A stretch of 14,611 bases of DNA from Thermoleophilia bacterium (GCA_014534295.1 JACVRU010000024.1:1-14611), one strand, 5' to 3'; shown: positions 6,335-13,914, counted from the stretch's first letter. Made by a program: numbers and translations. Notes: a model not told the origin generated them from the sequence alone.

Positions 6335-7501
6335 TTGACGGCGAGGCCGGCGCGCCTCGGCGTCCCCCTCTTCGCGGGCGGGCTCGTGCTCGCGCTCGCG
6401 CTCGCCGACGGCGGTTTCTTCCGCTGGACGTGGCCATGGGCGATTGTCGCGCTCGCCACGGCCGCAGTGGGGTTTGCGCTGCTCGGGCGCCTGACGCGCG
6501 TCTCGTGGCTCGCGGCGGCGTTCGTTCTCGGACTGGGGGTCCTCGCGGCCTGGCAGGCGGCCACGGCTTGGTGGTCGCCGGATCCCGAGCGCTCGCTCGA
6601 GGACGGGTTTCGGGGCACGGTCTACGCTGTCGGCGCGGCCACGTTCGTCGTGCTCGTGCGCGCGGCGGGCCCCCGCCGGCTCCTGGCCGGCGTCGTCGCC
6701 GGCGTCGCGGTGACGCTAGCGATCGGCCTGGCCGACCACGCGCGGGGACAGGCCGACCCGCTCCAGGGCTCGCTGCTCTCGCAGCCGATCGGCTACGCGA
6801 ACGCGGTCGGGATCCTCGGCGCGGTCGCGGCGCTCGTCGCGATAGGACTCCTGATCGACGCGTCCTCCCCGGCGACGCGCGTCGCGCTCCTCGCGGCGGT
6901 CGGGCTCTGCGTCCTGGCGCTGGTGCTGACGGAGAGTCGCGCGGCGTGGCTGGCCGCCTTCCTCGGCCTCGTCACCGCGATCGTCTTCCGGCTGCGCGGT
7001 CCGCGCCCTTGGGTCCTTCCCGCCTGGCTGTCAGCTGTGACGGTGGCCCTGATCGCCGTTCTCCTCTCGCCGCTCGCCTTCGGCTCGGGAAGCCTCCACG
7101 GGCTCCTCAGCGACCGCGCGTACTACTGGCCGGTCGCCTGGCACGGGCTCGACGCCCCGCTCCACGGTCTCGGTGCCGGCTCCTTCGCGCAGCTCTGGGC
7201 GCTCGAGCGGCCGGTGCCGGCCAACGCGATCGACGCCCACAGCCTGTTCCTCGAGGCCCTGCTCGAGCTCGGGGCGATCGGCCTGGTGATCCTCGTCGCG
7301 ACGCTCGTCCTGCCCTTGACCGCCGCGCCGCGGCTCGCCGGCGGCTGGGCCGCGGGCGCGACGGGTGCGTACACGGCCTTCCTCGTGCACGCGGCGGTCG
7401 ATTGGGACTGGGAGATGCCTGTCGTCTCGCTCGCCGGGGTGGCCTGCGGCGCGGCGCTCCTGGCCGGCGGCCGGCGGCCCCCCGTAGGATTCCGCTCATG
7501 A
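6335..7501 (+). CDS. O-antigen ligase-like polytopic membrane protein
   Basis: This 388-residue protein has about ten hydrophobic segments. Wzy_C/O-antigen ligase hallmarks include SQPIGYANAVGIL (about 149-161), TESRAAWLA (199-207), SDRAYYWPVAW (259-269), LGAGSF (279-284) and DAHSLFLEALLELG (300-313, with His302). Such proteins join or polymerise lipid-linked sugars on the outer face of the membrane, but many actinobacterial members are uncharacterised and no glycosyltransferase genes are nearby. The start is probably TTG 6335, with no clear ribosome binding site; GTG 6386 would remove 17 residues. The TGA overlaps the gloA ATG. A single-gene context makes the substrate unknowable here. Confidence 0.8.
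   Translation: MTARPARLGVPLFAGGLVLALALADGGFFRWTWPWAIVALATAAVGFALLGRLTRVSWLAAAFVLGLGVLAAWQAATAWWSPDPERSLEDGFRGTVYAVGAATFVVLVRAAGPRRLLAGVVAGVAVTLAIGLADHARGQADPLQGSLLSQPIGYANAVGILGAVAALVAIGLLIDASSPATRVALLAAVGLCVLALVLTESRAAWLAAFLGLVTAIVFRLRGPRPWVLPAWLSAVTVALIAVLLSPLAFGSGSLHGLLSDRAYYWPVAWHGLDAPLHGLGAGSFAQLWALERPVPANAIDAHSLFLEALLELGAIGLVILVATLVLPLTAAPRLAGGWAAGATGAYTAFLVHAAVDWDWEMPVVSLAGVACGAALLAGGRRPPVGFRS
7485..7497 (+). promoter_or_regulatory. Candidate leaderless promoter of gloA
   Basis: TAGGAT (7485-7490) lies 7 bases before the gloA ATG, inside the 3' end of the upstream membrane-protein gene. It could give gloA its own leaderless transcript in addition to read-through. No ribosome binding site is seen. 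Confidence 0.4.
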
Positions 7502-7890
7502 CGAGCTACCTGCACACGATGTACCGCATCACCGAACCGGAGCGGAGCCGCGCCTTCTACGAGGCGCTCGGGTTCAGGTTCTCCAGGGAGATGGACATCG
7601 TCCGCGACGGCGAGAAGGAGGCGACGAACTACTTCTTCTCGCTCGGCGACGCCGAGAACGTGCTCGAGCTCACCTACAACCACGACGGGCGCACCTACGA
7701 CCTCGGCACGGGCTACGGCCACATCGCGCTCGCCGTGGACGACCTCGACGAGACGCTGTCGCGGCTCGCGGAGCAGGGGATCGAGCCGGAGCACGAGCCC
7801 TACCGCGTGCGTGAGGGCGGGTCACGGCTCTGCTTCGTCCGCGACCCGGACGACTACCGCATCGAGCTGATCGACCGCTCCGGCAACTAG
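7498..7890 (+). CDS. gloA: Lactoylglutathione lyase (glyoxalase I)
   Basis: This 130-residue VOC-fold protein matches bacterial glyoxalase I, which turns the hemithioacetal of methylglyoxal and a low-molecular thiol into a thioester. Conserved blocks are YLHTMYRI, ERSRAFYEALGF, ENVLELTYNHDG, DLGTGYGHIALAVDD and FVRDPDDYRIELI. The four expected metal ligands are present as His6, Glu57, His75 and Glu123, and the length equals that of the E. coli enzyme. In an actinobacterium the thiol may not be glutathione (mycothiol is possible), so the true substrate is open. The ATG overlaps the upstream stop (ATGA), and the hydrolase gene starts 9 bases downstream. A longer open frame running upstream is a shadow of the membrane-protein gene, not a fusion. 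Confidence 0.9.
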   Translation: MTSYLHTMYRITEPERSRAFYEALGFRFSREMDIVRDGEKEATNYFFSLGDAENVLELTYNHDGRTYDLGTGYGHIALAVDDLDETLSRLAEQGIEPEHEPYRVREGGSRLCFVRDPDDYRIELIDRSGN

Positions 7891-7899
7891 GCACGCCAC

Positions 7900-8817
7900 G
7901 TGACCGCCTGCGGGACGGCTGCGCGCGCGGCCGCCACTCTCGCCGCCGCACTGACGCTCACCAGCTGTGGCGGTGCATCGGCTGGGCCACGGACCGTCCC
8001 CGGCCTCGAGGGGAGCATCGTCGACATCGGTGGGCGGTACCTCTACTTCGAGTGCGTCGGGGAGGGCAGCCCGACCGTCCTGCTCGAGGCCGGCTCCTTC
8101 GGGACGACGAGGTCCTGGCGGGACGTGCAGCCTCGTCTGGCGGCAGCGACCCGCACGTGCAGCTACGACCGCGCCGGTCTGGGCGGCAGCGCCGCGCTGC
8201 CGGGCGTACACGACGCGGCGGACGAGCTCGGCGACCTCGAGCAACTGCTCGAGCGCGCCGACATCGAGCCACCATACATCCTCGTGGGGCACTCGTACGG
8301 CGGCCTGCTCGCTCTCCTCTTCGCGCAGGCGCACCCGGACGACATCGTCGGCGTCGTGCTCGTCGACGCCTTGCACCCGGACTTCCGCCGCACTGCCCTC
8401 GCGCTCGTCCCCGAGGGCGCGGGGTTCGGCGATCTCAGGTGGGAGTTCGCTCGCGCCGTTGTGGGTTCGGTCGACCTTCGCGCAAGCGAGCAGGCGGCTC
8501 GCCGGGTCCGAGCGCTCGCGACCCGGCTCGTCGTCCTCGGCGCGGGGCAGACGCAGGATCCGGATCTGCCGCCGGACCTGGACCGATCGCTTCGAAGGCT
8601 CTGGGACGCGTACCAGGAGCGGCTCGCGGCGCTGTCCGGCGACAGCGTCCACGTCGTCGCGCTGCGCAGCGATCACGTCGTCCAGAGCCGCCTCACCGGA
8701 CAGCCCGAGGTCGTGGTGCGCGCCGTGCGAGCCGTCGTCGACGCCGAGCGCGAGGCCGCGGGGCTCGCTGCCTGCGCTCGGATCTTCCGGGGGCTGCCCG
8801 TGCGTTGCGTGCCCTGA
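7900..8817 (+). CDS. Alpha/beta hydrolase, probable lipoprotein
   Basis: This 305-residue protein starts with a hydrophobic segment ending in LTLTSCGG. That fits a lipobox, with Cys23 as the lipidated residue, so it probably sits on the outer face of the membrane. The mature part is an alpha/beta hydrolase: the oxyanion-side region GSPTVLLEAG (about 56-65), SYDRAGLGGS (88-97), the nucleophile elbow VGHSYGG with Ser132, VVLVDALHP (152-160) and a likely catalytic His259 in SDHVVQ. The acid residue is not certain. Four cysteines remain in the mature protein (52, 87, 292, 303). It may be an esterase or lipase; the substrate is unknown. GTG 7900 lies 9 bases after gloA; TAGGCA, a poor -10 match, lies 6 bases upstream. 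Confidence 0.85.
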   Translation: MTACGTAARAAATLAAALTLTSCGGASAGPRTVPGLEGSIVDIGGRYLYFECVGEGSPTVLLEAGSFGTTRSWRDVQPRLAAATRTCSYDRAGLGGSAALPGVHDAADELGDLEQLLERADIEPPYILVGHSYGGLLALLFAQAHPDDIVGVVLVDALHPDFRRTALALVPEGAGFGDLRWEFARAVVGSVDLRASEQAARRVRALATRLVVLGAGQTQDPDLPPDLDRSLRRLWDAYQERLAALSGDSVHVVALRSDHVVQSRLTGQPEVVVRAVRAVVDAEREAAGLAACARIFRGLPVRCVP

Positions 8818-8825
8818 CCGAAGCA

Positions 8826-8868
8826 GCGCGGGCGGAAGGCGGCGGGCCGCCTCGAGCGCTACCCGCGC
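8826..8868. terminator. Nested inverted repeats between convergent genes
   Basis: The inner arms AGGCGGC (8837-8843) and GCCGCCT (8846-8852) and the outer arms GCGCGGG (8826-8832) and CCCGCGC (8862-8868) can form a two-tier hairpin. The structure covers the gap between the hydrolase stop and the VOC gene stop, a good place for a bidirectional terminator. No T-tracts are visible. Confidence 0.5.
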
Positions 8869-9263
8869 GGGCGGTACTCGGACGGGCCCGCGAGCACGAC
8901 GAGATAGCCGTCGGGATCGCGGAACCAGACCTCCTGCTGGCGGGCGTTCGGGTTCACGTGGACGTCGCGCACGACGGTCGCCCCAGAGGCCCGTACGCGC
9001 TCCGTCGCCGTCTCCAGGTCGGCGACCTCGAACCAGAGCAGGACGCCATTCCCCAGCGGCTGCTCCGGGTCGGCGAGCGGGCCGTGGTGGTCCTCGACGT
9101 CGATCCTGTGGAGCTGGAGCAGGATCTCCCCGCCGACGACGATCTGCTCGTACTCGTCGCCCCCGTGACCGCTCTCCGCGGAAAGGACGTGCTGGTAGAA
9201 GCGGCTCGAGGCCTCGACGTCGCGGACGGCGACCAGAGGCTGCGGCCACGCCCGGGGAGGCAC
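8859..9263 (-). CDS. VOC-family protein (glyoxalase/bleomycin-resistance fold)
   Basis: The 134-residue protein has the paired beta-alpha-beta-beta-beta pattern of VOC proteins. The N-terminal half is PLVAVRDVEASSRFYQHVL, and the second half runs LWFEVADLETATERV, then GATVVRDVHVN, then FRDPDGYLVVL. It ends GPSEYRPRG. The last position that holds a metal-binding Glu in glyoxalase I is Val here, so it is probably not a glyoxalase. Dioxygenase-like, isomerase and drug-binding roles are all open. I chose GTG 9263 because a TACACT box lies 6 bases upstream. The longer form from 9332 would overlap the divergent peptidase gene and adds unstructured residues. It converges on the hydrolase gene. Confidence 0.85.
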   Translation of the reverse strand: MPPRAWPQPLVAVRDVEASSRFYQHVLSAESGHGGDEYEQIVVGGEILLQLHRIDVEDHHGPLADPEQPLGNGVLLWFEVADLETATERVRASGATVVRDVHVNPNARQQEVWFRDPDGYLVVLAGPSEYRPRG

Positions 9264-9275
9264 CGCGCGAGTGTA
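9264..9275 (-). promoter_or_regulatory. Candidate leaderless promoter of the VOC gene
   Basis: On the minus strand TACACT (9275-9270) is followed by 6 bases and then the GTG start at 9263. The spacing puts the transcript start at the start codon. The -35 region is not convincing. Confidence 0.45.
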
Positions 9276-9315
9276 CTCCGGGTTCGCGACGCCCCGAGCG
9301 GGGTAAGCCGCTGCC

Positions 9316-10203
9316 GTGCGATTCCGGCGCAAAGCACGGCTCGATCCCGGCCAGGTCGTGGACGTCCGCGGCCGCCGCCTCGGCGCCCCAGGCGGGCTCG
9401 CCGTCGGCGGAGGCGGGATCGGCCTCGTCGTGCTCGTCGTCTACCTGCTCGTGACGATGCTCGGCGGCGGCGGCCTGGGCGACCTCGGCACGCTCGAGAA
9501 CCGCCGCGTCGGCCCGGGGGACACGCCGGGCCAGGTCTCCAGCGAGTGCCGTACGGGGGAGGACGCGAACGAGCGGCAGGACTGCCGGATCGTCGGGGTC
9601 GTCAACAGCGTCCAGGAGTTCTGGAGCGGCGTCTTCGAGCGGAGCGGCGAGCGGTACCAGCTGACCGAGACCGTCTTCTTCACCGACCAGGTGCAGACGG
9701 CGTGCGGCTTCGCGAGCTCCCAGGTCGGACCGTTCTACTGCCCGGCCGACCAGCGGGTCTACGTCGACCTCGGCTTCTTCGACGAGCTCCAGAGCCGGTT
9801 CGGCGCAGGCGGGGGGCCGTTCGCCCAGGCGTACGTGATCGCGCACGAGTACGGCCACCACGTGCAGAACCAGCTCGGCGTGCTCGATCGCGTCCGCGGC
9901 GACCGGCAGGGGCCCGAGAGCCTGGCGGTGCGCTCCGAGCTCCAGGCTGACTGCTACGCCGGGGTCTGGGCCGCGAACGCAGTCGAGGCCGGGCTGATGG
10001 AGGAGCTGACGCAGGCGGACATCAACGAGGGGATCGACGCCGCCTCCGCGATCGGCGACGACCGCATCCAGGAGCGAACGCAGGGACAGGTGAACCCGGA
10101 GTCGTGGACCCACGGCTCCTCGGAGCAGCGGCGCCGCTGGTTCTCCCGCGGCTACGAGCAGGGCCGGCCGGCGGCCTGCGACACGTTCTCGGGCTCGATC
10201 TAG
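9316..10203 (+). CDS. ypfJ: Membrane-anchored neutral zinc metallopeptidase (YpfJ type)
   Basis: This 295-residue protein has a basic N-terminus (MRFRRKARLDPGQVVDVRGR), a Gly-rich stretch and one membrane segment (about residues 34-49). The rest should lie outside the cytoplasm. The catalytic zinc motif is HEYGHH (His177, Glu178, His181), followed by SELQADCYAG (207-216), which should supply the third ligand, and SWTHGSSEQRRRWFSRGYEQG near the C-terminus. These are the hallmarks of the putative neutral zinc metallopeptidase family that includes E. coli YpfJ; its natural substrates are not known to me. Cysteines 78, 90, 130, 142, 213 and 288 could form disulfides. It starts with GTG, with an imperfect TAAGCC box 6 bases upstream. 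Its TAG overlaps the stop of the convergent membrane gene. Confidence 0.92.
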   Translation: MRFRRKARLDPGQVVDVRGRRLGAPGGLAVGGGGIGLVVLVVYLLVTMLGGGGLGDLGTLENRRVGPGDTPGQVSSECRTGEDANERQDCRIVGVVNSVQEFWSGVFERSGERYQLTETVFFTDQVQTACGFASSQVGPFYCPADQRVYVDLGFFDELQSRFGAGGGPFAQAYVIAHEYGHHVQNQLGVLDRVRGDRQGPESLAVRSELQADCYAGVWAANAVEAGLMEELTQADINEGIDAASAIGDDRIQERTQGQVNPESWTHGSSEQRRRWFSRGYEQGRPAACDTFSGSI

Positions 10204-10856
10204 GCGGGCTCGAGCGCGTGCGGCCGCAGCAGCGTCACCGCGACGGCGAGGATCCACGCGAACACCAGCGGAAGCGCGAGCTGGCCGGCGCCGCTCTCGG
10301 GCGCGGCGGTCGAGGCGATGCCGACGGCACCGAGCACGACACCCGTCCACCCGAGCCACCTTCGGAGCGCGCCCGTGCGTAGCGCCGCCGCGCCGGTGAC
10401 GACCAGGAACAGGCCGGCCAGCGCCTGGAACAGGACGAAGAAGCCCGTCGCGGTGTCGTAGAGGGCCGTGCCCACGACGGCGTCGAGGCCCGACTCCGCA
10501 CGCGAGAAGATCGCGTAGTACGCCGCCTTGTCGCCGAGGCCGGCCGCGACCATCAGCACCGCACTGGCGAGGCTCGCCGTCGCGAGCCAGCCGATCTCGC
10601 CCTCGGCGCGTCGCAGCCGCGTCCAGAGATGAGCGGCGAAGACGATCAGCAGCAGCGAGCCGAGCGTATCGAGGAAAAGGCCGGCGAGCGCCAGGCCGGG
10701 GTTGCCGTCCCGAGCCGCGTCCGCGACGTCGGCCTTCGAGGCTCCGGGCGGAAGCGCGAAGCCCGCAGCGCCGATCACGGCGAACCCGCCGATCGAGAGC
10801 ACGAGCGCTCCGATCCCGCTGAGGCCCCCGATCACGCTGTCACTGCGTTGGCTCAT
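10200..10856 (-). CDS. Multi-pass membrane protein, DUF4386-like
   Basis: This 218-residue protein has about six hydrophobic segments, beginning GGLSGIGALVLSIGGFAVIG. The order of long helices, a polar loop near residues 36-52 (PPGASKADVADAARDGNPG), and the ALYDTATGFFVLFQALAGLF block recall DUF4386-type proteins. I am not certain of the family, and no enzymatic motif is visible. The ATG at 10856 is preceded by GAGGGAGGCGG, a good ribosome binding site. The gene is divergent from tetR and shares its short control region, so TetR control is likely. Its stop uses the same CTAG as the peptidase stop on the other strand. Confidence 0.75.
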   Translation of the reverse strand: MSQRSDSVIGGLSGIGALVLSIGGFAVIGAAGFALPPGASKADVADAARDGNPGLALAGLFLDTLGSLLLIVFAAHLWTRLRRAEGEIGWLATASLASAVLMVAAGLGDKAAYYAIFSRAESGLDAVVGTALYDTATGFFVLFQALAGLFLVVTGAAALRTGALRRWLGWTGVVLGAVGIASTAAPESGAGQLALPLVFAWILAVAVTLLRPHALEPA

Positions 10857-10890
10857 CCGCCTCCCTCAGTAACTTTACACCATGTCAAAT
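10848..10890. promoter_or_regulatory. Divergent promoter with TetR-type operator candidates
   Basis: On the plus strand TTGGCT (10848-10853), a 16-base spacer and TAACTT (10870-10875) point at the tetR ATG 6 bases further on. On the minus strand TTGCTT (10901-10896), 18 bases and TAAAGT (10877-10872) point at the membrane gene. Both -10 boxes lie within the palindromic half-sites GTAA-CT-TTAC (10869-10878). An imperfect second palindrome, TTTACA-CCA-TGTCAAA (10874-10889), covers the tetR start codon. A repressor bound here would block both genes. Confidence 0.5.
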
Positions 10891-11508
10891 TCGAGAAGCA
10901 AGCGCGCATCGGCGGCGCGCGCCGGACGGACGCGGCGGCACATCCTGGCTGCCGCTCGCGCGTTGCTCGAGGAGCACGGCTACCACGGCGCCGGCCTCGG
11001 CGCGGTCGCGGCCGCCGCGGGAGTCTCACGGCAAGCCGTCTACCTGCACTTCGGGTCGAAGGCGCAGCTGGTGCTCGCCCTGGCGGCGCACGTCGACGAG
11101 GAGGAGGGGCTGCGGGACCTCGCCCGGGCCGTCGATGAGGCTCCGACCGCCCTCGCGGCCCTCGACCGGTTCGTCGAGCTCGTCGCGGAGCTGACTCCCC
11201 GCGTCCGGCGGACGGCCGCGGTGCTCGAGGCCGCTCGGCTGGACGTGCCCGAGGCTGCAGCCGCCTGGCGAGATCGCACCGAGAGTCGCCGGCGGCGCTG
11301 CCGTCGCATCGTCGACCGCCTCGCCCGGGAAGCGCGCCTCGCGGAGGGGTGGACGGTCGAGGAGGCCGCGGACTTTCTCTGGGCGGCGTCCGGGCTCCAC
11401 GTCTGGGAGGACCTCGTGATCCTCAGGAAGTGGCCCAGCGAGCGCTTCCGCCGACATCTGCGACGCGTCCTGCACCAGGCGCTGGTGGAGCCCGAGCCGG
11501 CGGCTTAG
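10882..11508 (+). CDS. TetR-family transcriptional regulator
   Basis: This 208-residue protein has an N-terminal TetR DNA-binding domain. TRRHILAAARALLEEHGYHG is helix 1 and its turn, and the helix-turn-helix follows as LGAVAAAAGVSRQAVYLHFGSK (about residues 39-60). The helical C-terminal half, ending at WPSERFRRHLRRVLHQAL, should bind a ligand and form the dimer; the ligand is unknown. The very short, possibly leaderless start overlaps candidate operators, which suggests autorepression and control of the divergent membrane gene. The PLP-enzyme gene begins 9 bases downstream, so its substrate or product may be the inducer. That link is inferred from position only. Confidence 0.92.
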   Translation: MSNSRSKRASAARAGRTRRHILAAARALLEEHGYHGAGLGAVAAAAGVSRQAVYLHFGSKAQLVLALAAHVDEEEGLRDLARAVDEAPTALAALDRFVELVAELTPRVRRTAAVLEAARLDVPEAAAAWRDRTESRRRRCRRIVDRLAREARLAEGWTVEEAADFLWAASGLHVWEDLVILRKWPSERFRRHLRRVLHQALVEPEPAA

Positions 11509-11517
11509 GATCGGCGC
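11506..11517 (+). promoter_or_regulatory. Candidate leaderless promoter of the PLP-enzyme gene
   Basis: TAGGAT (11506-11511) includes the tetR stop codon and lies 6 bases before the GTG start at 11518. It could drive the two enzyme genes apart from tetR. No ribosome binding site is visible. Confidence 0.4.
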
Positions 11518-12879
11518 GTGGAGGGTGCGCGCGAGCTGCTCGAGCGGACGGCCGGGATCGCGGCCGACTACGTCGAGTCCCTCGGCGACCGCCGCGTGTT
11601 CCCCGACGTGACGCCCGAGGAGCTGCGGAAGGTGCTCGGGGGGCCGCTGCCGGAGGAGCCGATCGACGCTCGCGAGGTCGTCGAGCACCTCGCCGAGGCG
11701 GCCGGGCGCGGCGTCGTCGCGACCGGCACGGGCCGCTACTTCGGCTTCGTCATCGGCGGCGTGCTCCCGGCGGCGCTCGCCGCGGACTGGCTGACGTCGA
11801 CGTGGGACCAGAACGCGGGGCTCTACGCGGCCGGCCCGTCCGCCTCGGTCGTCGAGGAGGTGACCCGCGAGTGGATCGTGGAGCTGCTGGGACTCCCCGC
11901 GCACGCGTCGATCGGGTTCGTCACCGGCACTCAGATGGCGCACGTCACCGGGCTGGCGGCGGGCCGCTTGCACGTGTTGGACGCGGTCGGCTGGGACGTC
12001 GGCCGCGACGGGCTCCAGGGCGCCCCGCCCGTGCGCGTGTTCGTGGGGCCGAAGCGCCACGTCACCGTCGACCGGGCGCTCCGCCTGCTCGGGCTCGGCG
12101 CGCCCGCCGTCGTCCCGGTCGACGGGCTTCGGGACGCCCTGGCGGCCCACGACGGCCCCGCGATCGTGTGCGCCCAGGCGGGGGAGGTGAACACCGGCGC
12201 GTTCGACCCGCTCGACGAGCTTGCAGACGTGGCCGGGGAGGCGGGCGCCTGGCTCCACGTCGACGGCGCCTTCGGGATCTGGGCCGCCGTGTCGCCCGAG
12301 CTCGGCCACCTCGTCGAGGGCCTCGAGCGAGCCGACTCGTGGACGAGCGACGCGCACAAGTGGCTCAATGTCCCCTACGACTCCGGGATCGTCCTCTGCG
12401 CGCACCCGGAGTCGCACCGGGCGGCGATGACCGTGCAGGCGGAGTACCTCTTGCAGGACGAGGGCGCCCGCCGCACGCGCGACGAGCTCGACTGGGTGCC
12501 GGAGTTCTCGCGGCGGGCGCGCGCCTTCCCCGTCTACGCGGCGCTGCGCTCCCTCGGCCGGCGCGGCCTCGTCGAGCTCGTGGAGCGCTGCTGCCGCCAG
12601 GCTCGGCGCTTCGCCGAGCTGATCGCCTCCGAGCCGGGCGTCGAGCTGCTCCACGAGGTCGTCCTCAACCAGGTGCTCTTCCGCTTCGAGGACGACGCGC
12701 GCACGAACGAGGTGCTCGCGCGCGTCCAGGACTCCGGGCGCATCTGGCTGAGCGGGACCAGCTGGGACGGCCGGAAGGCGATTCGCGTGTCCGTCTCGAA
12801 CTGGCAGACGGACGACGAGCAGATCGCGCTCGCGGTCGACGCCTTCCGGGAGGCGTCGCGGGCGGCGGTGCCTCGATGA
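11518..12879 (+). CDS. PLP-dependent group II decarboxylase-family enzyme
   Basis: This 453-residue protein has the fold-type I layout of aromatic-L-amino-acid/diaminobutyrate decarboxylases. It has RYFGFVIGG (73-81), a Thr-Gly segment at GFVTGTQMAH (133-142), His181 in GPKRHVT as the likely ring-stacking residue, HVDGAFG with Asp249 for the pyridine nitrogen, and SDAHKWLNVPYDSG (277-290) with Lys281 as the PLP lysine. The C-terminal domain ends in LSGTSWDG and IRVSVSNWQTDDEQI. These enzymes usually decarboxylate amino acids, though some members do other PLP chemistry, and nothing here fixes the substrate. It starts with GTG. Its stop overlaps the next gene's ATG (ATGA), so the two products are probably made together. 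I am confident of the family and not of the reaction. Confidence 0.9.
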   Translation: MEGARELLERTAGIAADYVESLGDRRVFPDVTPEELRKVLGGPLPEEPIDAREVVEHLAEAAGRGVVATGTGRYFGFVIGGVLPAALAADWLTSTWDQNAGLYAAGPSASVVEEVTREWIVELLGLPAHASIGFVTGTQMAHVTGLAAGRLHVLDAVGWDVGRDGLQGAPPVRVFVGPKRHVTVDRALRLLGLGAPAVVPVDGLRDALAAHDGPAIVCAQAGEVNTGAFDPLDELADVAGEAGAWLHVDGAFGIWAAVSPELGHLVEGLERADSWTSDAHKWLNVPYDSGIVLCAHPESHRAAMTVQAEYLLQDEGARRTRDELDWVPEFSRRARAFPVYAALRSLGRRGLVELVERCCRQARRFAELIASEPGVELLHEVVLNQVLFRFEDDARTNEVLARVQDSGRIWLSGTSWDGRKAIRVSVSNWQTDDEQIALAVDAFREASRAAVPR

Positions 12880-13898
12880 GCCTCTACGAGCGCGTCGCCT
12901 CCCTGCCGGTCGAGATCGACGGGGCGTCGCTCGAGCGCAGCGCCGTGCAGACGGGGTCGGGCTTCACCCGCGTGACGACGAGCATCCGGCTGCGCGGCGG
13001 CGGGGCGGCAGGGCTCGGCGAGGACGTCACGTACGACGCCGCATCCCACGACGCTCCGCCCGTGCCGCCGGTCGAAGGCCGCTGGTCGTCCTTCGACGAG
13101 CTCTGCGAGCGCCTCGCAGCGTGCGATCTCTTCCGCGGGCCGCCCCCCCAACCGGTCTACCGGAACTACCGGCGCTGGGCCTGGGAGAGCGCGGCCCTCG
13201 ACCTCGCCCTGACGCAGGCCGGGACGCGGCTCGCGGCGGCGCTCGAGCGGGAGCCGCACGCGGCCCGGTTCGTCGCCTCGCCGCGGACGGCGACCGTCCC
13301 ACGCTGGCTCGAGCTCTACCCGTCGCTCCGTTTCAAGCTCGACCCGGCGAGCTCCTGGGAGGACTCGCTCGTCGACGAGCTCGTCGCCACGGGGGCCGTG
13401 GACGTGCTCGACCTCAAGGGCGCGTACCGCGGCACGCCGGTCGACCAGCCGCCCGATCCCCGGCTCTACCGGCTCGTCGCCGAGCGGTTCCCGGAGGCGT
13501 GGATCGAGGACCCGAACCTCGTCGACGATCCGGAGTGCGCGGCGATCCTCCAGCCGCACCGCGACCGCATCACGTGGGACGCCGTCCTGCACTCGGTCGA
13601 CGACATCGAGCGGCTGCCGTTCCCGCCGCGGACGATCAATGTCAAGCCCTCCCGCTTCGGCGGCGTCCGCGAGCTGTTCGCCGTCTACGAGTACTGCGAG
13701 CGCGAGGGAATCGGGATGTACGGCGGCGGACAGTTCGAGCTCGGGCCGGGGCGTCCGCAGATCCAGTACCTCGCCTCGATCTTCCACGCGGCCGGCTCGA
13801 ACGACGTGGCGCCGGGCGGCTACAACGAGCCCGAGCCGCGCGCCGGGCTGCCGGAGCCGCCCCTGCCGGTCCGGCACGCTTTCGGCACGGAGTCGTGA
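12876..13898 (+). CDS. Enolase-superfamily enzyme, function unknown
   Basis: This 340-residue protein has a capping domain and a C-terminal barrel with the superfamily catalytic pattern: Lys154 (FKLD), Asp179 (LDLKG), Glu211 (WIEDP), Asp235 (ITWD) and Lys257 (INVKPSR). This is the order seen in the MLE/OSBS branch: three acidic metal ligands flanked by acid/base lysines. The tail GGGQFELGPGRPQIQYLAS closes the barrel. Members abstract a proton next to a carboxylate (racemases, dehydratases, o-succinylbenzoate synthase). No menaquinone genes are nearby, so OSBS is not favoured. ATG 12876 overlaps the PLP-gene stop by four bases, which suggests the two enzymes share a pathway. A longer open frame reaching upstream is a shadow of the PLP gene. 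Confidence 0.88.
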   Translation: MSLYERVASLPVEIDGASLERSAVQTGSGFTRVTTSIRLRGGGAAGLGEDVTYDAASHDAPPVPPVEGRWSSFDELCERLAACDLFRGPPPQPVYRNYRRWAWESAALDLALTQAGTRLAAALEREPHAARFVASPRTATVPRWLELYPSLRFKLDPASSWEDSLVDELVATGAVDVLDLKGAYRGTPVDQPPDPRLYRLVAERFPEAWIEDPNLVDDPECAAILQPHRDRITWDAVLHSVDDIERLPFPPRTINVKPSRFGGVRELFAVYEYCEREGIGMYGGGQFELGPGRPQIQYLASIFHAAGSNDVAPGGYNEPEPRAGLPEPPLPVRHAFGTES

Positions 13899-13914
13899 CA
13901 GACACGTGACGGGA

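Noticed and set aside
6430..7890. 486-codon frame suggesting a fusion to glyoxalase I
   Set aside because: The N-terminal part is the membrane-protein gene in another frame; gloA starts at ATG 7498 and has standard length.
7498..9263. Two VOC-fold genes as a recent duplication
   Set aside because: The two proteins share only the general fold; metal ligands and lengths differ and they are on opposite strands.
9264..9332. Longer start for the VOC gene at 9332
   Set aside because: It would overlap the divergent peptidase gene, adds residues outside the fold, and skips past the -10-like box next to GTG 9263.
7822..10359. 845-codon open frame on the minus strand
   Set aside because: Antisense to the hydrolase and peptidase genes and overlaps the real VOC gene in another frame; low-complexity composition and no motif.
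11349..13898. 849-codon plus-strand frame suggesting a large protein ending in an enolase domain
   Set aside because: The first 509 codons are the PLP gene read out of frame; only the part from ATG 12876 shows a real domain, so there is no fusion.
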